A stretch of DNA of 64,000 nucleotides from Flavobacteriales bacterium (GTDB lineage: Bacteria > Bacteroidota > Bacteroidia > Flavobacteriales_D > Parvicellaceae), in the NCBI GenBank assembly GCA_020635565.1, contig JACJZN010000006.1, forward strand, positions 248,001 to 312,000, in the 5' to 3' direction. The translations under genes and the position numbers were made by a program. A model generated the notes under the pieces. That model was not told the origin of the DNA, did not search any database, and worked only from the letters and a program-made list of their open reading frames with translations. Position 1 is the first letter of the stretch. Each line of letters starts with the position of its first letter. Of the stretch, positions 17,716-25,886 are shown in pieces.

Positions 17716-17725
17716 ATTTGGAAAT

Positions 17726-17734
17726 GTGGGCGAT
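17726..17734. other. Candidate attachment-site remnant (copy of tRNA-Val 3' end)
   Basis: GTGGGCGAT is identical to the sequence at the 3' end of the tRNA-Val gene (24516-24524). In both places a T-loop-like TTCGAAC follows within 6-11 bases, and a terminator hairpin lies on the other side. This is consistent with the two ends of an integrated element. The identical core is short, so the call is tentative. Confidence 0.4.
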
Positions 17735-17816
17735 ACCAGAGAAAGTTCGAACTTTTTCATTGAAGATGTTAAGTTAATTGAGAAGAATATTGATGGACTT
17801 TCTGAATAACTTAAAT

Positions 17817-18104
17817 CTAAATCAGGTTTTCTAAATCCTGTCTACCTATAATTGCCATGATTTCTACAGTTCCATGGTTTATTCTGTAGAATATTGAATC
17901 CACACCGCAAACACATCTGCGATAACCTTTTCTAATATGATCAACAGACTCAAAAGCAAAAGGATTTTCTGCTATTTGATCAAAATACCGGTAAAAAGCA
18001 TCGAAGTAGTTTTCAGCCTGAATGGGACCAAATGATTTTATACCATAGTTGTATATTCTAATTAGATCAGCTTTAGCGACTTCGCTTAATTTATATTTAG
18101 CCAT
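17817..18104 (-). CDS. parE: ParE/RelE-type toxin
   Basis: The 95-residue protein has the compact RelE/ParE fold pattern: the N-terminal KYKLSEVAKADLIRIYNYGIKSFG helix hairpin, the central FAFESVDHIRKGYRRC strand region and the terminal VEIMAIIGRQDLENLI. Length and sequence match ParE toxins, which typically inhibit DNA gyrase. Its ATG overlaps the last 8 bases of the parD gene, the usual antitoxin-first order. It sits at the left edge of a mobile island, where such modules often stabilise the element. Confidence 0.88.
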   Translation of the reverse strand: MAKYKLSEVAKADLIRIYNYGIKSFGPIQAENYFDAFYRYFDQIAENPFAFESVDHIRKGYRRCVCGVDSIFYRINHGTVEIMAIIGRQDLENLI

Positions 18105-18336
18105 TGGCTGACTTTTTTGCCTGAGCTAGGATTTCAGCTTTTGTATCACCGGTAAATCCTGATTCTTCAGCCTTTTCCAAATGATTGTTTATCCAATCAA
18201 TTTTCATCTGATGTTGACGGGCCTGTCTGATCAAATCGTTAACAATTTCACTTTTGCTGGTGTATTCTTTTGAATCTACCACTTTCTTTAACCATTCGTC
18301 ATTCGGTTCTGTAAAGGATATACTTTGTCGTGCCAT
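18097..18336 (-). CDS. parD: ParD-type ribbon-helix-helix antitoxin
   Basis: The 79-residue protein begins with a ribbon-helix-helix DNA-binding motif (ARQSISFTEPNDEWLKKVV, SKSEIVNDLIRQA). A helical C-terminal region follows that would wrap the toxin. It is encoded directly upstream of and overlapping parE. ParD-type antitoxins repress their own promoter, and an imperfect palindrome lies 12-40 bases upstream of the start codon. Confidence 0.88.
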   Translation of the reverse strand: MARQSISFTEPNDEWLKKVVDSKEYTSKSEIVNDLIRQARQHQMKIDWINNHLEKAEESGFTGDTKAEILAQAKKSANG

Positions 18337-18627
18337 GATTTATAGTTTGATGTAAATATACACCATTTACGCATCAATCGCTACTTAGTTGCAAATTATC
18401 AAACGAATTAACCTCCAAATCTTTTGATTACATTCGCTGAGAAATCGACCCACTGTATTATTATCGCCATATTTTCCTTTGGTGTACTATACACCTTTGT
18501 TCCGTATAAGGACACATCTGATTTTCTGGCACTTAGAACCACCTTCGATACTACTTATTTCTGACAATATATTTCTTGAAAACAAGAATAGAAAGTCAAC
18601 TACCTGTCTTTATTATCTTTTGACTCA
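18337..18627. other. Non-coding gap between parDE and the transposase
   Basis: This ~290-base stretch has no credible gene. It contains the parD promoter region and, further left-to-right, an isolated palindrome GGTGTA-CTA-TACACC at 18481-18495 of unknown role. No terminal inverted repeats of the neighbouring transposase could be identified here. Confidence 0.5.
18348..18376. promoter_or_regulatory. Candidate parDE operator/promoter
   Basis: The arms TGATGTAAAT and ATTTACGCATCA form an imperfect inverted repeat around ATACACC. On the minus strand the left arm contains TATATTTA, one base from the TAnnTTTG -7 box. This fits autoregulation by ParD; binding is inferred. Confidence 0.45.
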
Positions 18628-19971
18628 TCAGTGATTACAAAGTTCACAAGTATGAACTCTATTATAGGCTAATCTGTTCTTTTTAGCCTCTTTCAGCAAT
18701 ATTGTTCGTTGTTGATTGATACTTTTAACCGTTTTTCCCATCCAGGCTTCATAAGGTGTCAAACCTTTCAACTGACCATTGGGACAAGTTTCATTAAAAT
18801 CTTTCACACCATAATTTAATATTTCTCGTAGCTCATCAATGTTATGAGGGTGTACAGGAAACAGGTATCTATACTTAATCGTTTTATTGGTAGCTTCTAT
18901 CATAGAGTTAGAGTAATCAATATCTTTTAGAGCAATGAGTTTTTCTATATGGATTCCTTCTCGATTAATGAATTCATCAATGTACAGATTATTATTTTCT
19001 GCTCCACCATCCACTATCAATTTGACGTTCAAGTGATTGGACACACTTTTCGCCTTATTGTATGCATCTTCAAGGGTTGAAAGTCGAATTAAACCAGAAA
19101 CACGATCCAATATTTCATAAGACAGAATCACTCTGGAATAATTATCAATGACAAAATATATGTAATGCTTCACTCCGTCTAGCGTTTTAAAAATAGTTAT
19201 ATCTGCATGCCATATCTGATTGGGAGTTGAGGCTCGAATTCCCTTTTTTCTTTTTTTAAACCTCTTCTTACCACCATAGGTCTCTTTCAAATTCAATTTA
19301 TTATTAATCATATAGAAAGTATTCAATGAAATAGACAAATCGCCTTTACGGATTCCATAATGATAAATACTCTTTATTGACCAATGTGAAATGGCCGGAT
19401 TGGTTAAATATTCCTTGGCCTTTTGAATTTCAGATGGAATTATTTGACCTGAGTACAATTTATTACATCTGTTGAAATAGGAATTCTTGCATTTATTTGT
19501 TACGTCTGATGTCCATGTATAAAAGGTAGATCGAGTAATGCTAAAAAGTTTGACAGCTTTATCTATCGGCACATATTCACGTACTCTGTTGATTGCTTGA
19601 ACAACTTCTTCCTTTGACGATTTCACCAGCTTTCTGTAATCCTGAGCTTTCTCTACAATTCTAATTACGGTTTTAATTAATCGTCCATAAGCATAAAACA
19701 TCTTTGGGTACTCATTCAGTGTTTTTATTAGCTCCGTATGCTTATCAGCTATTTGATTGATCTCAGAACCTACAAAACGATTGATGTTATCATCATGTTT
19801 CCATCTATGAATATTGGTTCTGGGAATGGTTTTCTCATATTTAGGAGGTAACAATCCAAAATGAGTTAATTCTTTTAGGGTTGTGTGGTAAGACGCTCTT
19901 TTTATCATCGAATTAAAATCAGAAAAAGTTGTTTCATTTACGGAAATCTCGTTGTACGTTAATGTTTCCAA
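18628..19971 (-). CDS. DDE integrase-core transposase
   Basis: The 447-residue protein has a helical, helix-turn-helix N-terminal region (RVREYVPIDKAVKLFSITRSTFYTW near 130-155). It is followed by a retroviral-type integrase core. The catalytic acidic triad is visible: Asp in WHADITIFK, Asp in LIVDGGAENN and Glu in NSMIEATNK. It ends with a CELCNH cysteine motif. A single full-length frame suggests a possibly active enzyme. The frame starts with TTG at 19971; an ATG at 19908 is the alternative. No clear terminal inverted repeats or target duplication were found at either side, so its boundaries are unknown, and it may be a remnant within the island. Confidence 0.82.
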   Translation of the reverse strand: METLTYNEISVNETTFSDFNSMIKRASYHTTLKELTHFGLLPPKYEKTIPRTNIHRWKHDDNINRFVGSEINQIADKHTELIKTLNEYPKMFYAYGRLIKTVIRIVEKAQDYRKLVKSSKEEVVQAINRVREYVPIDKAVKLFSITRSTFYTWTSDVTNKCKNSYFNRCNKLYSGQIIPSEIQKAKEYLTNPAISHWSIKSIYHYGIRKGDLSISLNTFYMINNKLNLKETYGGKKRFKKRKKGIRASTPNQIWHADITIFKTLDGVKHYIYFVIDNYSRVILSYEILDRVSGLIRLSTLEDAYNKAKSVSNHLNVKLIVDGGAENNNLYIDEFINREGIHIEKLIALKDIDYSNSMIEATNKTIKYRYLFPVHPHNIDELREILNYGVKDFNETCPNGQLKGLTPYEAWMGKTVKSINQQRTILLKEAKKNRLAYNRVHTCELCNH

Positions 19972-20062
19972 AATATTTGTTGGATATCAGCCAATCAGGT
20001 TTCTGATTATTACGTATTTTGGTGGTATTAACGGATTATAATAACAAAATTGAATTTGCTAA

Positions 20063-20269
20063 TATATAAAAGTTCGAGTCTCACTCAGGGTACTAGCCGG
20101 GGTACCGAAGGGCAAAGTGAAACAATTTGAACAGATGATTTATTATGCTCACATTCCTCCAGATGGTCAGACCAATAGTTTAAACGGAGACTTTGATATA
20201 GCTATTCCTGAAGGAACAAGCGGTAAATTTGATTATGTCAGAGGAGCAATAAATATAAACAAGTATTAA
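20063..20269 (+). pseudogene. C-terminal fragment of an unrecognised, possibly toxin-like protein
   Basis: An open frame without a good start codon (GTG at 20117 is possible) encodes about 68 residues, including VPKGKVKQFEQMIYYAHIPP and ending GKFDYVRGAININKY. It reads like the end of a longer protein cut by rearrangement. The region just upstream also contains GTTCGAGTCTCAC, which resembles a tRNA T-arm. A lipoprotein gene starts 10 bases after the stop. This arrangement recalls displaced toxin tips with immunity genes, but no toxin family was recognised. Confidence 0.35.
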
Positions 20270-20279
20270 GTCCAAAATA

Positions 20280-21095
20280 ATGAATAATAAGACTTTAGGA
20301 TTTTTCATCCTCTGTTTTATCGTTTCTTGTAGCGACTCAATGAATGGCACAGAGAATGACTTAAATCCCTTACAAGGAATCGATAAAACAGATGATGATT
20401 TTAGACTGACCAATATTGTGAACGACACAAGTAATATTGGTACCCCACAGAATACTACTAAACAAGGTTTAGCATACTTTTTTGATATAAAGAAAAGTGT
20501 TGACAGTCTTAATCAACTTATTTTTTTCAAAAATGATGATTCGTTAATTAGATGGGACGACAATGAAAAAGACTGGACTGCTCCCATAAGATGGATCAGT
20601 ATTGAGGAGTACGAACTACAGCGTTCAACTTTGATAAATCAGAGTACTTTTTCTGTTTTGGTTTTAGACAACCCAGCAGAATCTTCAGTAGACCTTTTTT
20701 ATAAACAAAGTGGGAAAAAGGTTGATAAAATGATTGAGGATAAACATTTCCCTGATAGTGTGATATTTCATCAATTAAATGATACATTGCTGATCTGCCA
20801 ATATTACTGGGAATATGATTTTGGAAGTGATTTAAGTGACATTAGGACTTATTACTTTATAGGAGCGAAAATGGGGATTTTTAAATACGGATATTCCACT
20901 ACTGGTATTAAGTTAAATCTGGAAGATTTTATACCAAAAGATGAGGGAATGTCATTCGAGGATAATCAGAATGGGATTTCTTTATTGGTACTACCTGATA
21001 CACTCCATCAATTAAAGGAACCCAAGGAAACAAAGAAAGTATCTGTTTTCAAGCCCTATTTTATTCATTTTGAAAATGTTACTTTTTCAGAATGA
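20280..21095 (+). CDS. Putative lipoprotein in island
   Basis: Not recognised as a family. The 271-residue protein has a lipoprotein signal peptide (MNNKTLGFFILCFIVSCSDS, lipobox Cys17). It is otherwise soluble, rich in Asp, Ser and aromatic residues, with segments such as LLICQYYWEYDFGSDLSDI. It starts 10 bases after a truncated upstream gene and is followed by the first copy of a ~120-bp repeat. A role as an immunity-type lipoprotein for the truncated upstream gene is only a hypothesis from the layout. Confidence 0.6.
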   Translation: MNNKTLGFFILCFIVSCSDSMNGTENDLNPLQGIDKTDDDFRLTNIVNDTSNIGTPQNTTKQGLAYFFDIKKSVDSLNQLIFFKNDDSLIRWDDNEKDWTAPIRWISIEEYELQRSTLINQSTFSVLVLDNPAESSVDLFYKQSGKKVDKMIEDKHFPDSVIFHQLNDTLLICQYYWEYDFGSDLSDIRTYYFIGAKMGIFKYGYSTTGIKLNLEDFIPKDEGMSFEDNQNGISLLVLPDTLHQLKEPKETKKVSVFKPYFIHFENVTFSE

Positions 21096-21136
21096 TTTTG
21101 ATCGAAATGTAAACGGAGAATAATCAATAATATGTC

Positions 21137-21257
21137 AAAAACCTCTATGACAAGTAGGAAACTTACTTGATCAGTTATATGCGGTAAAAAGTATTATCGC
21201 CATTCGTAAACAGCAGATTAACAATATTTTACGGTTTTACGTAAAAAACCGTAAAAC
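21137..21257. repeat. Direct repeat, copy 1 (~120 bp, ends in a palindrome)
   Basis: Shares about 80% of positions by eye with 23409-23526 in the same orientation, including ACCTCTATGACAAG at the start and GCGGTAAAAAG mid-way. It ends in an inverted repeat with arms TTTTACGGTTTTAC (21227) and GTAAAAAACCGTAAAA, which carries two extra As relative to copy 2. It lies between the lipoprotein gene and the broken peptidase-like gene. The rest of the 21096-21535 gap shows no supported gene. Confidence 0.8.
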
Positions 21258-21535
21258 TCTGACTGAATTATCCTTATTGCTTCGAGAACAGAATTTCATA
21301 ACAAAGTTCGGAAGAAATTACCAGCTGTATATCGCTTTATTCGCTTTTGAACATTTCTGTTCGCATTTATACGCATTTGTACTTTTTTTTCGCTTGAGAT
21401 AAGACTTGCTTCTAATGTTCTAACTAGCGATCGAATAAAAAATCGTTTTTTACAGCATTTAACCCACAATAAATCACTATATTAATCGTTGTAGAAAGCA
21501 TTAGATTAATCATTAACCCATAACACAGAAAAAGT

Positions 21536-22119
21536 ATGGCAATTCCAAAAATCAAGTCGAACTTATTTACGTTCAAAACATTTCGATCTCCTGACAGGAT
21601 AGATATTAATGACATTAATAATTTTTTCATTCAACATCCTGATATTACACAAACTCAATTTAATCAGTGTCCGGTCAGAAATCCGGATGGGAGCAACGAA
21701 GAGGATTATTTAGATTTTCTTGCCAACTTTAATCCAGCCACAAGTTATAAGGAAATAAGAAATTTAAACCCTGATTTTTATGACTTCTCCTCTGCTTTAA
21801 TGCAACAGAAGAAAAACGATAGTTCCAAAAAGCCATTCGATATTGAGCCTCCTGCTCCGTTAAGCGATCAGGTTCTGCGCTTGAAATCACTCATGATGAT
21901 ATTAGAATTGAAGCTCGAAGTGGTTCTGGTGGAAGCTATATGTCCAACGAAATATTTTATAGAGTAGCCTTTTTGAGAGAAAATTTCAAATTAAAAGGAA
22001 ACGACATACCTACTGGACATATTCATATTGGGTTTAACAGTGTAGATCCTAATACCGACAGGACCAGAATGTTGGAGGATATTGAATTTATAATAAAGCA
22101 ATTTATTGGTGGTCTATGA
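21536..22119 (+). pseudogene. Frameshifted protein with pyroglutamyl-peptidase (C15)-like C-terminus
   Basis: An ATG-started frame (MAIPKIKSNLFTF...) runs well to about 21870, then loses sense and stops at 21967. From 21847 to 22119 another frame continues with ALEITHDDIRIEA, GGSYMSNEIFYRV and TGHIHIGFN. These correspond to the C15 signatures GTYVCNxxFY and GFIHVP. A single one-base indel near 21870 would join them into a ~194-residue protein. The catalytic Cys position is Ser (MSN for VCN), while the following His is kept, so activity is doubtful. The first ~110 residues are not recognised. Its TGA overlaps the next ATG by 4 bases. Confidence 0.6.
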
Positions 22120-22856
22120 GAAATTGGACGGGAATACTTCTTTTGCTATCCATTGTGTTTAACCATGCAAAGATGTCCTACGCACAGAGGGTTTCAGTAG
22201 ATTATTTTGATTTTAATGTTACCGTTAGAATTGACGGTAAAGAGCCAGAGGACTTTGGTAGCCTGAATTTATCGTTAAGGCGAATCAATTCAGGAGAGAA
22301 TCATTTTAGCAAATTTTCGGCTCAGGGTGAGCTTTTAAGAAGAGGAGATACTACTACACTTTATTCAATAGAGGTGAAATGGAATAATAGTAATTTGATA
22401 GCTATATATATCCTTATTGACTCAAAAAGGGCCTACTTTTTTGATGATTTAATGAAGAAAAACAGGCTTGGAATTGGTGCAAATTATCTTGAGAGAGAAG
22501 TGATATTTAATGTTACTTCTTTTCTACAAAAAGGGACTTACTTCATTGATTTATACGACATGAAAAAACCGCTACATGTGGATTTATCTGAAAAAATTAA
22601 GAATTACAATTCTGGTGAATTACCGAAGTCACATGAGACTATATGCGAATTAATTGAACCTTGGTATAAAATCACTAGGGAACTTCATCCCAATTTGAAA
22701 GGCAATACTATTCTAACAATTTCACAAAAGGGGATGGAAGCCAATAAAATTAGTGATCTACCTATCTCGACTGAAACTCTCGAAAAATATATTCAGCAAC
22801 CAAAACTTGGAAAACCGATGACGGTAGCTAAAATTCTGAATTCAATTTTTGAGTAA
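22116..22856 (+). CDS. Secreted hypothetical protein in island
   Basis: Not recognised. The 246-residue product has a signal peptide (residues ~1-24, ending SYAQ). It then has a beta-rich region with YFDFNVTVRIDGKEPEDFGS and a more helical C-terminal half. The ATG overlaps the stop of the broken C15-like gene (ATGA), so both belonged to one transcript, with the leucine-rich gene following 41 bases later. All three lie between the two ~120-bp repeats and probably moved as a unit. Confidence 0.6.
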   Translation: MRNWTGILLLLSIVFNHAKMSYAQRVSVDYFDFNVTVRIDGKEPEDFGSLNLSLRRINSGENHFSKFSAQGELLRRGDTTTLYSIEVKWNNSNLIAIYILIDSKRAYFFDDLMKKNRLGIGANYLEREVIFNVTSFLQKGTYFIDLYDMKKPLHVDLSEKIKNYNSGELPKSHETICELIEPWYKITRELHPNLKGNTILTISQKGMEANKISDLPISTETLEKYIQQPKLGKPMTVAKILNSIFE

Positions 22857-22897
22857 TAGTAATTTATTTGGCAAGACTAAATATCTACTGGCGATTT

Positions 22898-23364
22898 GTG
22901 AAAGAAAACGGAAACAAAATATTAATCTTTTTGCTTTTCTTGGTGTGTAGCATTAGTCTACAAGCTCAACCTGGATGGGCGTTTAAATTAGAAGGAAACC
23001 TTAATGATATTGATTCTAATCAACTTAAAAAATGTATTCAAGATCCACTCTGTAAACTTTGTCCAATAGAAATTGATTCAACCACAGATTTGCGGAGAAT
23101 CGAACATCTAAACGTTCTTACACAGACAACATTAATTCTAAATTTTGACAAGGTTCCGAAAGGATTGGAATTTTTTGATTTTAAAAACTTGAAACAATTA
23201 ACCATTTTTGGAAATAACCGCTTAAAAGACATTAGCAATTTAGGGCGGAGGAACTGAAAAGGCGAATTAAGAAGTTTAAGAAAATCTCGCTGCCACTTTA
23301 TATAGTTGGAATTATATTACTGATTTCGGGTTTTATTCTAAATATCCTTGTTGATCAAGGCTGA
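22898..23364 (+). pseudogene. Broken leucine-rich-repeat membrane protein
   Basis: The first frame (GTG at 22898 or TTG at 22868) has a signal peptide-like stretch (ILIFLLFLVCSISLQAQ). A cysteine-containing cap and the beginning of leucine-rich repeats follow (LKQLTIFGNNRLKDISNLG), and it stops at 23257. A different frame from about 23245 then encodes a basic helix and a membrane segment (LPLYIVGIILLISGFILNIL), ending at 23364. This is what remains if the repeat region was deleted and the C-terminal anchor joined out of frame. The original product was probably a surface-anchored leucine-rich protein. Confidence 0.55.
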
Positions 23365-23408
23365 GTGTGTATTTAAAGTTGAGCAGACACAATTAACAAC
23401 AGTATTCC

Positions 23409-23526
23409 AAATACCTCTATGACAAGCAAATAAATTCCTTGATTTAGTTACGCGGTAAAAAGCATTACTTCTATTCGTAAACATCAGACTAACAATACTT
23501 TACGGTTTTACGTAAAACCGTAAAAC
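23409..23526. repeat. Direct repeat, copy 2 (~120 bp, with perfect 26-bp palindrome)
   Basis: Second copy of the 21137-21257 repeat, same orientation. It ends in a perfect palindrome at 23499-23524 (arms TTTACGGTTTTAC and its reverse complement), which would fold into a 13-bp hairpin. It lies 44 bases after the leucine-rich pseudogene, so each island gene group is followed by one copy. Confidence 0.8.
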
Positions 23527-23528
23527 GC

Positions 23529-23680
23529 CTAGAAAATAGAAAATTCAAAGCCTAAAGGTGCAAACCTGTTCTTGGTACATTCGGCAAATCCATCTTCAAC
23601 TTTCAATACTATATCCACATTATGCAATATTTCCTGTGAACCACGCATTTCGCCTTTTTTGGTGGATTGTGCGATGGAAC
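23529..23680 (-). pseudogene. C-terminal fragment of a RecA-like ATPase of a mobile element
   Basis: The minus-strand frame reads STKKGEMRGSQEILHNVDIV, continues with KVEDGFAECTKNRF and stops at 23529. The GxxRGSQE...NVD...KNRF pattern resembles the end of RecA/RadA-like P-loop ATPases found on mobile elements. The N-terminal nucleotide-binding part is absent. At 23680 the frame ends where the plus-strand recombinase remnant begins, so a deletion appears to have joined two genes in opposite orientation. Confidence 0.5.
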
Positions 23681-23682
23681 GT

Positions 23683-24510
23683 TACTTTCTCCTGTGGCAT
23701 CATAGTTAATAGACTTATTCCTGGAGAGGTTATCCAAGGAAAACACGAACCTATGGTTAGTCAAGACTTATTTATTCGAGTAAATGAGATTATAGACAAT
23801 AAAAGGAGTCATCCAGTATCACATAAGGAAGAAGATGAAGAACTACCTTTAAAACGTTTCCTAAAGTGTGATTGTAAACTCCCTATGACTGGGTATTTAG
23901 TAAAAGAAAGGATTATACTATTACAAATGTCGAAGTAAAGGGTGCAAGAACAATAAGAGCATAAAAAGCTTCACAAGCAGTTTGAGACGATGTTATCGTC
24001 ATTCTCAATTGAAGAATGGCAGATTGATATAATTAAGGATGGTCTTAAATCAATCTACTCTGATTTATTTCAAGAGCAATTTGAAACCAATAAAAGGTTT
24101 AAAGCTCAAATCTCTGAAGCTAAAACTAAAATCGAATCCATTGAGAGAAGTATGTTTTAGGTGATATTCCAGAGAAGTTATTCAAAAGTATAAAGCGAAG
24201 TACAAAGGAGAGATTGAGGATTTAGAGAAAATGATAGGAAATACCTCTGTTGGGAGTTCGAACCTTGAAAAATGCCTTGATTTCATATCTCAAACATTTT
24301 CTAATCCGTTGAAAATGTGGGAGATGTCAAAAATTGATTTAAAAATGAGATTGCAAAACCTTATGTTTCCTGACGGTATCTTCTATGATCGAGAAAATGA
24401 CAGAGTTCGAACTTTTAGAATTAACGCTCTTTTCGCTCCAATTCCAGAAATAGCAAGGGTTTTGAAAGGACAAAAAAAAGGAGAAACCATCAATTTTGAT
24501 AATTTCTCCT
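23683..24510 (+). pseudogene. Serine site-specific recombinase, degenerate
   Basis: Pieces in at least three frames line up with the C-terminal two thirds of large serine recombinases. They are GIIVNRLIPGEVIQGKHEPM with PMVSQDLFIRVNEI, then a zinc-ribbon remnant (FLKCDCKLPMTGYLVK, YYYKCRSKGCKNNKS), a coiled-coil region (IEEWQIDIIKDGLKSIY) and the terminal LQNLMFPDGIFYD. The catalytic resolvase domain with its serine is missing, and several frameshifts and a stop near 24160 break the rest. The gene runs up to the tRNA-Val gene, as expected for an integrase next to its attachment site. It cannot be active. Confidence 0.82.
24472..24509 (-). terminator. Terminator downstream of tRNA-Val
   Basis: On the minus strand the stem GGAGAAA/TTTCTCC, with a ~16-base loop, is followed by a run of eight Ts. 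It lies 4 bases beyond the CCA end of the tRNA gene. Confidence 0.65.
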
Positions 24511-24513
24511 ATA

Positions 24514-24591
24514 TGGTGGGCGATGTAGGATTCGAACCTACGACCCCCTGCTTGTAAGGCAGGTGCTCTGAACCAGCTGAGCTAATCGCCC
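24514..24591 (-). tRNA. tRNA-Val (anticodon TAC), CCA encoded
   Basis: On the minus strand the acceptor stem GGGCGAT pairs with ATCGCCC, followed by A and an encoded CCA. The anticodon arm CCTGC-CTTACAA-GCAGG gives anticodon TAC, and the T-arm contains GTTCGAATCC. It has a full cloverleaf of 78 bases with CCA. It marks the right border of the island and is the probable integration target. Confidence 0.95.
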
Positions 24592-24662
24592 TTTAAAAGG
24601 GTTGCTTTCCTTTGAAAGCGGGTGCAAATATAGGTTTAGAAATGATATTACCAAAGGTTTTT

Positions 24663-25886
24663 CTAAAAAAAATCAGAAATAATTTCAGCCACTACAAAGT
24701 TACTTCCTCCTACCAAAATCAAATCACCTGAATTTGAACACTTTACCGCTGCATCGTATGCCTGTGGGACGTTTGAAAAAATTTCATAAGACAACTTTCC
24801 ATCGAATTCTTCGGCTAACTTATCTACTGGCATTGCTCTTTTGATTGCCGGTGCTGCAAGATAATAAGTAGCGTCTTTCGGTAAGACCTCCACCACCTTG
24901 CCGATCTCCTTATCCTCTACCATCCCCCATACCACAAGAAGACGATCATAGCTTTCATTCTCGAGTTGTCTTACTACCTCGGTAACTCCATCTAAATTAT
25001 GTCCGATATCTGCGATGACATGCGGATTTTCTTGTAATGTTTCCCACCTTCCTCTTAAACCTGCGTTTTTCCTCACAGAGAGAAACCCTCGCTCTATAGC
25101 ATCTTGCGTAATTTTGTAATCCATTTCCTCCAAGACATCCAAACACTTCAGTACAACGCCTTTGTTGATCTGTTGAAAACCTCCTTTCAAATCTGAAGGA
25201 TATTCATCATCGGCCACCGCCATATAGATCGAACAATCCTTGTCATCTGCTACTTCATTGATCACTTCTAAAGCGTCTACAGGATTAGAAATAGTAGTCA
25301 CCACCGGAACTTGATCCTTAATGATTCCTGCCTTCTCTTTAGCGATTTCATGTATCGTGGTCCCGAGATACTGGGTATGATCGATACTGATGCTGGTAAT
25401 CACAGATAGAATTGGTGTTACGATGTTCGTAGCATCTAATCTTCCGCCTAATCCTGTTTCCAGAATGACGATGTCCACTTGATTATTATTAAAGTGATCT
25501 AAAGCAAGTGCAAGCGACCACTCAAAGAAAGAAGCTCCACACGTATCGAAGAAGTCTTTATGCTGGGCTACAAAGGCCACCACTGCTTCCTGAGAGATCA
25601 TTTCTCCATTGATCCGAATTCGCTCTGAAAAATCTACTAAATGAGGAGAGGTAAACAATCCCACCTTATAACCTGCTTCTTTAAGAATAGAAGCCAACAT
25701 ACTGCACGTAGATCCTTTGCCGTTGGTGCCGGCAACATGCACAAATTTTAATTCATTCTGAAGATTCCCCAGATGATCGCACAACTTGATAATATTGTCT
25801 AATCCGGGTTTATAGGCGCTACCTCCTATTTTCTGATACTGAGGAAATTGCTGAAAAAGATAATCCAGCACTTCTTGATAGGTCAT
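24663..25886 (-). CDS. folC: Bifunctional folylpolyglutamate synthase/dihydrofolate synthase
   Basis: Mur-ligase family enzyme that adds glutamate to dihydropteroate and to folates. The ATP-binding motif VAGTNGKGSTCSMLASIL near residue 45 and FTSPHLVDFSERIRINGE are diagnostic, and RGRWE...DIGHNLDG marks the C-terminal domain. The frame extends 81 bases further upstream inside tonB, but the ATG at 25886 (MTYQEVLDYLF) fits the family start. It forms a TAATG overlap with the tonB stop, so translation is probably coupled. It is the last gene of the nhaD-exbB-exbD-tonB-folC run. Confidence 0.95.
   Translation of the reverse strand: MTYQEVLDYLFQQFPQYQKIGGSAYKPGLDNIIKLCDHLGNLQNELKFVHVAGTNGKGSTCSMLASILKEAGYKVGLFTSPHLVDFSERIRINGEMISQEAVVAFVAQHKDFFDTCGASFFEWSLALALDHFNNNQVDIVILETGLGGRLDATNIVTPILSVITSISIDHTQYLGTTIHEIAKEKAGIIKDQVPVVTTISNPVDALEVINEVADDKDCSIYMAVADDEYPSDLKGGFQQINKGVVLKCLDVLEEMDYKITQDAIERGFLSVRKNAGLRGRWETLQENPHVIADIGHNLDGVTEVVRQLENESYDRLLVVWGMVEDKEIGKVVEVLPKDATYYLAAPAIKRAMPVDKLAEEFDGKLSYEIFSNVPQAYDAAVKCSNSGDLILVGGSNFVVAEIISDFF

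Noticed and set aside
18481..18495. GGTGTA-CTA-TACACC palindrome between parDE and the transposase
   Set aside because: A single copy with no gene start next to it; no basis for a function.
21825..21845. Programmed -1 frameshift at CCAAAAAGCC in the peptidase-like gene
   Set aside because: Slippage there would lead into a stop at 21844 in the new frame; the frame change must lie further downstream, so a mutation is more likely.
21137..23526. Integron attC-type interpretation of the ~120-bp repeats
   Set aside because: No RYYYAAC/GTTRRRY core pair was found in the repeats and there is no integron integrase in the window.
24604..24619. GCTTTC/GAAAGC hairpin between folC and tRNA-Val as a terminator
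   Set aside because: No T-run follows on either strand, so it was not called.
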